Below, in pieces: positions 58,581 through 64,000 of a DNA stretch of 64,000 bases (position 1 is the first letter of the stretch; each line of letters starts with the position of its first letter). Location of the stretch: the NCBI RefSeq assembly GCF_002797375.1, contig NZ_KZ454941.1:900788-964787 (forward strand), read 5' to 3'. Origin of the DNA: Bacillus sp. FJAT-42315. Lineage in GTDB: Bacteria; Bacillota; Bacilli; Bacillales; Domibacillaceae. The notes beneath the pieces were generated by a model. That model saw only the letters and a program-made list of their open reading frames with translations, searched no databases and was not told the origin of the DNA. Made by a program: the position numbers and the translations under genes.

Positions 58581-58883
58581 TTATCTCCATTTCAATAAAT
58601 ATCTAACGAGAAAAACCACGCCATTCACCGTTAAAAAAGAAGCAATGAAACCGCCTAGCTTGATTGAAGTTGGATTTTCTTGAGGTGCTGAAAAATTCAT
58701 TTCACTAGGGTAAGATGGCGTATAACCAGATTGATCTTGTTCAATAAAAGGGAATGGTAGACCAAACGAAACACGGCTTAATTCCTCATGACTGTTCACT
58801 GTGAAAGAAGTGACGAGAGGCGAGATGAATACGAGAAGGTTTAAGGCGACAATAATAAAGACTAGTCTTTTTTCTTTCTTCAT
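58581..58883 (-). CDS. Small two-helix membrane protein, function unknown
   Basis: 100 aa, ATG with GGGAGAG 9 nt upstream. One hydrophobic helix at 6-25 and another near the C-terminus (about 74-94), with a 45-residue hydrophilic loop between them that is probably extracytoplasmic. No family recognised. It follows the acetyltransferase remnant on the same strand by 15 nt. Confidence 0.6.
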   Translation of the reverse strand: MKKEKRLVFIIVALNLLVFISPLVTSFTVNSHEELSRVSFGLPFPFIEQDQSGYTPSYPSEMNFSAPQENPTSIKLGGFIASFLTVNGVVFLVRYLLKWR

Positions 58884-58898
58884 TGTTAACGTCTCTCC

Positions 58899-59066
58899 CT
58901 AATTAATATATTTATTGTTATTGAACCTGTTTTCCTTTTTCAGTTTACTAGACTCTTGACACATAGTGACGTACTCTTCAGAAGGCATATCATCTCCCCA
59001 AACATCATAGCCCATCATATATACTTCATTCATATCTTCATTTGTTGCTTCTCTAATGATTTTCAT
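58899..59066 (-). pseudogene. N-terminal fragment of a GNAT acetyltransferase gene
   Basis: A 55-codon frame too short to be a whole enzyme. It begins MKIIREATNEDMNEVYMMGY then DVWGDDMPSEEY, which matches the N-terminal third of a GNAT subfamily in which GYDVWGxG is conserved. After about residue 44 the similarity stops and a low-complexity tail (RFNNNKYIN) ends at a TAG. GAAGTG precedes the ATG, so it may still be translated, but no acetyl-CoA site is present. Confidence 0.65.
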
Positions 59067-59076
59067 AAATTCACTT

Positions 59077-59784
59077 CTAAGTTAAAAGCGACTCCGCCAA
59101 TTCTTTTCTAATTTGCGTAATATGCTTTTCCATCAGCTGTTTCGCTAATTCTCCTTCTCCGGCGACGATCGCCAAGTACATTTGTTTATGTTCATCAATC
59201 GTATCTTGCAGTCGTTCCGGGTCAGCGAGTCGTTGTCTTCGTGTCGCTCGGATTGTATCTTGCATATGCTCGCTCAGTGTTTGGACCAATTGTAAAAAGA
59301 TTGAGTTATGAGAGGCACGAACGATGCTTAAATGGAAATGGAGATCAGCCTCTAATCCCAGTTCGACATCACTTTCAGCGACTTTCATTTTTTCGATGGC
59401 TTGGCGAATGTGTTCTAAGTCTTCGGAGGTGGCTCTTTGAGAAGCTAAAAAGGCACATTCTACTTCAAGCGCTCGGCGTAACTCTAACATTTCATAGACA
59501 AGTTTATTTTCCGCATGGACGATTGTTGTGGATAGTTCGTCGCCAAGTAGTTGAAATTCGGATGTTTTCATAAAACTTCCGCTGCCTTGTTTAATTTCAA
59601 TAATTCCTTTTATCTCTAGCTTGCGTAACGCTTCTCTTACTGATGTTCGACTGACATTGAAGCGGCTAGCGAGCTCTCTTTCCGTGGGTAGTTTATCTCC
59701 CGGCTGTAATTGTTCTGTTAAAAAATATTCTTTTATTTGATCAACAATCACTTGATACGTTCTTTTCTTCGGCTGTAGAACCAC
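59077..59784 (-). CDS. GntR/FadR-family regulator (LldR-like)
   Basis: 235 aa, GTG start with AAGGAGG 7 nt upstream. N-terminal GntR HTH (PGDKLPTERELASRFNVSRT, then SVREALRKLEIKGIIEI) and a C-terminal all-helical FCD domain from about residue 95, whose metal/ligand site includes ELRRALE, DLHFHLSIV and the C-terminal HITQIR. Divergent from the GlcD-type oxidase, with two GGTnnnACC boxes between. By analogy with LldR/GlcC it would respond to a 2-hydroxy acid such as lactate or glycolate. Confidence 0.9.
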   Translation of the reverse strand: MVLQPKKRTYQVIVDQIKEYFLTEQLQPGDKLPTERELASRFNVSRTSVREALRKLEIKGIIEIKQGSGSFMKTSEFQLLGDELSTTIVHAENKLVYEMLELRRALEVECAFLASQRATSEDLEHIRQAIEKMKVAESDVELGLEADLHFHLSIVRASHNSIFLQLVQTLSEHMQDTIRATRRQRLADPERLQDTIDEHKQMYLAIVAGEGELAKQLMEKHITQIRKELAESLLT

Positions 59785-59837
59785 GAAATCTCCTCCTTGC
59801 TCTTTATTTTAACTAATTTTAGGAAAAATTTTAATTA

Positions 59838-59903
59838 TTGATTTTTTCAGATAATTTAGTACAATAGGGAAAAAGGTTGGACCAATTTTAATTTGGTTAG
59901 ACC
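59838..59903 (+). promoter_or_regulatory. Promoter with tandem FadR-type boxes before the GlcD-type gene
   Basis: TTGATT (59838-59843) and TACAAT (59860-59865), spacer 16. GGTTGGACC (59875-59883) and GGTTAGACC (59895-59903) both fit the GGTnnnACC box of FadR-subfamily GntR proteins, 20 bp apart and just after the expected start site. Confidence 0.75.
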
Positions 59904-59939
59904 TTAAAAGGATTATATATGACGATGGAGGAAAAGCAA

Positions 59940-61322
59940 ATGAATATAACGAAAGAATGGGTCACAGCTTTACGAGAGGCTCTTTCTGATCAACAAGTAT
60001 CTATCAATGAAACGATTTTGGAACAGCATGGCAAAGACGAATCTTATCATGCGACAAGCCTTCCTGATGTCGTTGTGTTTCCGACGACGACAGAAGAAGT
60101 GAGTGCAGTTATGGAAATTGCGACGGAATATGAAGTGCCGGTCGTACCATTTGGAGTCGGTTCGAGTTTAGAAGGACATGTTATTCCGTATGAGCATGGG
60201 ATCACGGTTGATTTCTCACAAATGAACAAAATTTTAGAAGTGAGAGCCGAAGATTTTCTCGTTCGTGTCCAGCCTGGTGTGACGCGTTCGCAATTGAATA
60301 AAGAACTAAAAAAACATGGGTTATTTTTCTCGGTTGATCCTGGAGCTGATGCCACCCTTGGAGGGATGGCTGCGACGAATGCGAGCGGAACGACTTCAGT
60401 AAAATATGGGGTGATGCGTGATCAAGTACGTGATTTAGAAGTCGTGTTAGCTGATGGTACGGTGATACATACTGGTAATTTAGCGGCGAAATCGTCATCG
60501 GGCTATCATTTAAATAGTCTATTTGTCGGCTCAGAAGGGACGTTAGGCTGCTTTACGGAACTAACGCTTCGTGTGTATGGAATTCCAGAATTTATTATGG
60601 CGGCGAGAGCTTCTTTTCCAACGGTCGATAATGCGGTCGGAGCGGTCGTTGGTATTTTGCAAGCAGGGATTCCAATTGCCCGAGTTGAGCTTGTAGATGA
60701 ACAGTCGATGAAGCAAGCCAATCTTCATAGCGACACATCGTATAAGGAACAGCCGACATTATTTTTGGAGTTCCATGGCAATGAAGCGGGATTAAAGCAA
60801 GATGTAGAATTTATGAAGGAAATTGTGGAAGAGTTTCAATGTAAAGGAATCGATTTTGAAACGGATAATGCCGCTCGTGTACAGCTTTGGGAAGCGCGCC
60901 ACAATTTAGCTTACGCCTATGTGCATGGCTATCCAGGTAGAAAGATGATGGTCACAGATGTGTGTGTGCCAATTTCTGAACTAGCTGGAGCGATTCATTA
61001 TGCGAGAGAAGTGCTTGATCAGATGGAGCTGATTGGCGGGATTGTCGGTCACGTTGGAGATGGAAACTTCCATGTGTTGTTAATGATTGATATGAATAAC
61101 GAGGAAGAGAAACAGAAAGCTGACGAATTAAATGAAAAAATCGTGATGTATGCGATTGAAAGAGGCGGTACTTGTACGGGGGAACACGGCGTTGGCGTCG
61201 GCAAACAGAAATACCAAGAGAAAGAGCATGGAAAGGCTTTACTTGTGATGGAAAAAATCAAACAAGCACTTGATCCGCTGACACTATTAAATCCAAATAA
61301 AATTTTGAAAGTGAAGCGATAA
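59940..61322 (+). CDS. FAD-linked oxidase, glycolate/D-lactate dehydrogenase type (GlcD-like)
   Basis: 460 aa from ATG at 59940 (GGAGG 8 nt upstream; ATG at 59919 is an alternative). PCMH-type FAD-binding domain at residues 40-215 (VVPFGVGSSLEGH, DPGADATLGGMAATNASGT, SSSGYHLNSLFVGSEGTLG) and a C-terminal FAD-oxidase domain with HVGDGNFHVLL and CTGEHGVGVGKQKY. Oxidises a 2-hydroxy acid (glycolate or D-lactate) and passes electrons to quinone or a partner protein. No GlcE/GlcF subunits are adjacent, suggesting a D-lactate dehydrogenase-like stand-alone enzyme. Followed by a transporter 11 nt later. Confidence 0.9.
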   Translation: MNITKEWVTALREALSDQQVSINETILEQHGKDESYHATSLPDVVVFPTTTEEVSAVMEIATEYEVPVVPFGVGSSLEGHVIPYEHGITVDFSQMNKILEVRAEDFLVRVQPGVTRSQLNKELKKHGLFFSVDPGADATLGGMAATNASGTTSVKYGVMRDQVRDLEVVLADGTVIHTGNLAAKSSSGYHLNSLFVGSEGTLGCFTELTLRVYGIPEFIMAARASFPTVDNAVGAVVGILQAGIPIARVELVDEQSMKQANLHSDTSYKEQPTLFLEFHGNEAGLKQDVEFMKEIVEEFQCKGIDFETDNAARVQLWEARHNLAYAYVHGYPGRKMMVTDVCVPISELAGAIHYAREVLDQMELIGGIVGHVGDGNFHVLLMIDMNNEEEKQKADELNEKIVMYAIERGGTCTGEHGVGVGKQKYQEKEHGKALLVMEKIKQALDPLTLLNPNKILKVKR

Positions 61323-61333
61323 GAGGTGAGGGT

Positions 61334-62305
61334 ATGAAAGCTTTAGAAGCTATCAGTAATGTCGCCGGAAAATATTTTGCTGTTTGGGTCATTTTGATTG
61401 CCTTAATTGCCTTTTTCATTCCGGCTCCTTTTCTTGTATTTAAGGGCTATATTACGATTTTATTAGGTATAGTGATGTTTGGTATGGGGCTCACGTTAAA
61501 GGCTATTGATTTTAAAATTGTGTTAACGAAGCCGTTGCCTGTCATCATCGGCGTATGCGCTCAATTTGTGATTATGCCACTCACGGCCTTTGCCATTGCT
61601 TACTTATTGAACTTGCCAGCAGAATTAGCAGCAGGACTTGTTTTATTAGGGTCTGTCCCAGGAGGAACCGCTTCAAATGTAATGGTGTATCTCGCTAAAG
61701 GAAATGTAGCTTTATCGATTGCGATGACATCTGTTTCTACGTTGTTGGCACCGATTGCGACGCCGTTTATTTTATTGTGGCTCGCTGGTCAGTGGATGCC
61801 GGTCGATACGATGGCGATGTTTATGTCGATTATTCAAGTAATCATTATTCCGATTGTGTTGGGTATTGTTGTGAGGAAGTTTGCTCCAAGTTTTGTCGAT
61901 AAAAGCACCCACGTTATTCCATTAATTTCTGTTTTGGCGATTATTATCATCGTGTCGGCGGTTGTAGCCGGCAATGCAGCAACGATCGCGTCGGCTGGAC
62001 TGATCATTTTCATTGCGGTTATGCTACATAACGCATTCGGTCTTATGCTCGGCTATATAACTGCTCGTTTACTTGGTCTTGATGAAAGTAATCGTCGTGC
62101 TATTTCTATCGAAGTCGGTATGCAAAACTCTGGTCTTGGGGTGGCCTTAGCTACTGCTCACTTCGGTCCACTAGCTGCTTTACCGAGTGTGGTCGGAGCG
62201 GTTTGGCATAATATTTCAGGTCCGATCTTGGCTACGTATTGGTCGAAAAAGCGAGTGAATACAGAGGTGGAAGTTCCAGTTCAGTTGGAGAAAACTAGAG
62301 CTTGA
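61334..62305 (+). CDS. BASS-family Na+-coupled organic-acid transporter
   Basis: 323 aa, about 9-10 helices of the bile acid:Na+ symporter fold, with FGMGLTLKAIDF in helix 2, SVPGGTASNVMVYLAKGNVALS and the crossover motif EVGMQNSGLGVALA near residues 263-276. Bacterial members carry pantoate, keto acids or similar. In one transcript with the GlcD-type oxidase and under the same GntR repressor, it probably imports that enzyme's 2-hydroxy-acid substrate. Ribosome site GAGGTGAGG. Confidence 0.9.
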   Translation: MKALEAISNVAGKYFAVWVILIALIAFFIPAPFLVFKGYITILLGIVMFGMGLTLKAIDFKIVLTKPLPVIIGVCAQFVIMPLTAFAIAYLLNLPAELAAGLVLLGSVPGGTASNVMVYLAKGNVALSIAMTSVSTLLAPIATPFILLWLAGQWMPVDTMAMFMSIIQVIIIPIVLGIVVRKFAPSFVDKSTHVIPLISVLAIIIIVSAVVAGNAATIASAGLIIFIAVMLHNAFGLMLGYITARLLGLDESNRRAISIEVGMQNSGLGVALATAHFGPLAALPSVVGAVWHNISGPILATYWSKKRVNTEVEVPVQLEKTRA

Positions 62306-62307
62306 AT

Positions 62308-62343
62308 AAAGACAACCGCCTTTTAAAAAAGGCGGTTGTCTTT
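62308..62343 (+). terminator. Terminator of the oxidase-transporter operon
   Basis: AAAGACAACCGCC (62308-62320) pairs perfectly with GGCGGTTGTCTTT (62331-62343), followed by CGTGTTT. Confidence 0.85.
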
Positions 62344-62347
62344 CGTG

Positions 62348-62396
62348 TTTCAATCAGTTGGGGATGCAGAACCCCCCCACTGATTGAAGTTTCACT

Positions 62397-62399
<3 letters not shown>
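62348..62399 (-). repeat. Dispersed repeat B, copy 3, as an inverted pair
   Basis: On the minus strand TAAAGTGAAACTTCAATCA then GTGGGG (62399-62375), starting with the ferredoxin stop codon. A second, opposite half-copy (TTTCAATCAGTTGGGG, 62348-62363) makes it a hairpin that can end ferredoxin transcription. Confidence 0.75.
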
Positions 62400-62666
<267 letters not shown>

Positions 62667-63692
62667 TTAAGATAGTGTACTCGCTGTTTTTGTTGGTTTT
62701 TCTCCCATCACACTTGTGCTGTGAAGTGGTTGCACTTTCGCCTTTGGATCGATGTATACTTTGGCGTTGCTGACAGCGGTAGGGGCCTCACCAAATCCGC
62801 TAGCGATTAGTTTTACTTTTCCCTCATAGGTACAAATATCTCCAGCTGCATAAATCCCTGCGATATTCGTTTCCATTTTGGAATTCACAACGATCGCATT
62901 TTTATCAATATGCAGACCCCAATTCTTAATAGGTCCAAGGGAAGAAACAAATCCATAAGTCACTAATACAGCATCAATATCTATAATTTGTTGTTCCTGG
63001 TCCTTCACATTTTCTACGATGACCTGCTGAATGGCTTGTTTCCCGATTAATTGTTTCGGTACAAAAGGGGTTAGCACTTCTACTTGAGATTGGTTTAAAA
63101 GCTCGACACTATGTTCATGGGCTCGAAATTGATCTCTGCGATGAACAAGCGTCACTTTCTCTGCAATCGGCTCAAGCATTAATGCCCAGTCCAAAGCGGA
63201 ATCTCCACCGCCAAAGATGACAACTCTCTTGCCGGTGAATCGCTCCATATCTTTCACGAAATAATGCAGATTTTCTTGCTCATAGGCTTCTGTCTTTTCT
63301 AGCGGCAACTTACGTGGTTGAAAAGCTCCATTGCCGGCAGTAATAATGATCGTTTTTGAGTAATGCACTTCTTGATTCGTCGTTAATTTGAATACCCCAT
63401 CTTCTTGCTTTTCAATGGAGTAAACAGCTTGTCCAAGACAGACGGTTACATCGAATGCATTCATCTGCTCAATTAATTGATCTACTAGTTGTTGTGCCGT
63501 TACTTTTGGAAATCCGGCTACATCATAAATATATTTTTCAGGATATAAAGTAGCTAGTTGTCCACCTAGCTGAGGGAGGCTTTCGATGATTTTGACGGAT
63601 GCTTGCCGTAATCCTGCATAGAAGGCAGTAAATAACCCAACAGGTCCTCCTCCGATAATCGTAATATCAAATACTTGATTGTTTGATTCCAT
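62667..63692 (-). CDS. Ferredoxin--NADP+ reductase, thioredoxin-reductase-like (YumC type)
   Basis: 341 aa, the size of Bacillus YumC. FAD motif [18 protein letters not shown] at the N-terminus, NADPH motif [17 protein letters not shown] near residue 160, C-terminal [21 protein letters not shown]. The CxxC redox pair of true thioredoxin reductase is absent, which supports the FNR assignment. GGAGGGAATAAA precedes the ATG. First gene of the fnr-fer operon. Confidence 0.92.
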   Translation of the reverse strand: MESNNQVFDITIIGGGPVGLFTAFYAGLRQASVKIIESLPQLGGQLATLYPEKYIYDVAGFPKVTAQQLVDQLIEQMNAFDVTVCLGQAVYSIEKQEDGVFKLTTNQEVHYSKTIIITAGNGAFQPRKLPLEKTEAYEQENLHYFVKDMERFTGKRVVIFGGGDSALDWALMLEPIAEKVTLVHRRDQFRAHEHSVELLNQSQVEVLTPFVPKQLIGKQAIQQVIVENVKDQEQQIIDIDAVLVTYGFVSSLGPIKNWGLHIDKNAIVVNSKMETNIAGIYAAGDICTYEGKVKLIASGFGEAPTAVSNAKVYIDPKAKVQPLHSTSVMGEKPTKTASTLS

Positions 63693-63966
63693 TTTATTCC
63701 CTCCAAATCAATATAAACAGAATATTTTGCATTTACAAAAAATGAAGAATCTACTACCATTAGGGAGAAGTAAAGCAACCTGTTAGTCATCTAGCTTCGG
63801 TAGAGTTTCTTTCTCACTACTTACTTCAATGCAACATTCATGCCGTAATAAGATGATGTAGCTTTCATATTAATTAGCGTTAACACAGTGAAAATAAAGT
63901 ATTTATTGAGTGTAAAACACTCAAAGTGAGTTCATTTACACTCGATGTGACGAAGGGGGTTTTGTA
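63693..63966. other. Divergent intergenic region with a 19-bp palindrome
   Basis: No gene seen. At 63906-63924 TTGAGTGT-AAA-ACACTCAA is a perfect inverted repeat; a degenerate second copy (GAGTTCATTTACACTC) lies at about 63928-63943. They sit just upstream of the gene starting at 63967 and look like an operator. TTAACA at 63880-63885 may be a -35. Confidence 0.5.
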
Positions 63967-64000
63967 ATGTATTCCTTTTCTAGTCCTCTTGAAATGACAA
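63967..64000 (+). CDS. Start of an unidentified gene, cut by the window end
   Basis: ATG at 63967 with GGGGG 6-7 nt upstream, reading MYSFSSPLEMT before the window ends. The eleven residues are too few for a family call. A palindromic operator is placed directly before it. Confidence 0.5.
   Translation, partial: MYSFSSPLEMT

Overview
The window reads as chromosomal DNA of a low-GC Gram-positive Bacillaceae (Bacillus or alkaliphilic Bacillus-like genus). Reasons: strong AGGAGG-type ribosome sites with many GTG and TTG starts, SigA promoters, U-tract terminators after most units, and loci matching Bacillus subtilis ones (opuA, feuABC-besA, ycbLMNO-like, ycgRQ, czcD/czcO, a YumC-type ferredoxin reductase, an SLH-domain surface protein). 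I see no transposase, integrase, prophage, CRISPR array, rRNA or tRNA.

Layout. 1-5048: a DNA-phosphorothioation module of the Ssp type (DUF4007 nickase cut by the window edge, large P-loop ATPase, and an inverted convergent PAPS-reductase-like gene). 5421-11194: small membrane protein, acetyltransferase, YitT protein, MHYT/EAL c-di-GMP phosphodiesterase, FAD oxidoreductase. 11394-18173: MATE exporter, glycine betaine transporter OpuA, coiled-coil protein, tandem DUF4097 paralogues. 18365-22503: two-component system plus ABC exporter. 22682-28955: a LLM flavin monooxygenase, an AraC regulator and a bacillibactin-type uptake operon; two promoters share the same operator plus Fur-box layout. 28998-41210: accessory stretch crossed by a dispersed repeat (regulator, effector-binding protein, broken acetyltransferase, HD-GYP regulator and histidine kinase, ycgRQ, hydrolase, membrane protein, S-layer-like protein). 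41662-47921: a six-gene operon (PHP phosphoesterase, TIM-barrel isomerase-like protein, SurE, three-gene ABC importer) behind Pho-box-like repeats. 48000-58883: methyltransferase/LysR pair, SUKH protein, MutS2-like ATPase, czcO-czcD, TetR-DUF2306, MarR-nitroreductase, small membrane proteins. 58899-64000: acetyltransferase remnant, GntR-regulated GlcD-type oxidase plus BASS transporter, ferredoxin and its reductase, start of a further gene.

Most unusual: (1) nine same-strand copies of a roughly 30-bp repeat (core GGTGCCTGTCACTCC) at gene borders, in three cases supplying the last codons and stop of an ORF; (2) a second short repeat abutting three stop codons; (3) the putative organophosphate-acquisition operon with candidate Pho boxes; (4) the paired operator/-10/Fur-box promoters that tie the monooxygenase to siderophore uptake; (5) the rearranged Ssp module; (6) several gene remnants next to repeats. 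Function calls rest on motif recognition without database searches.
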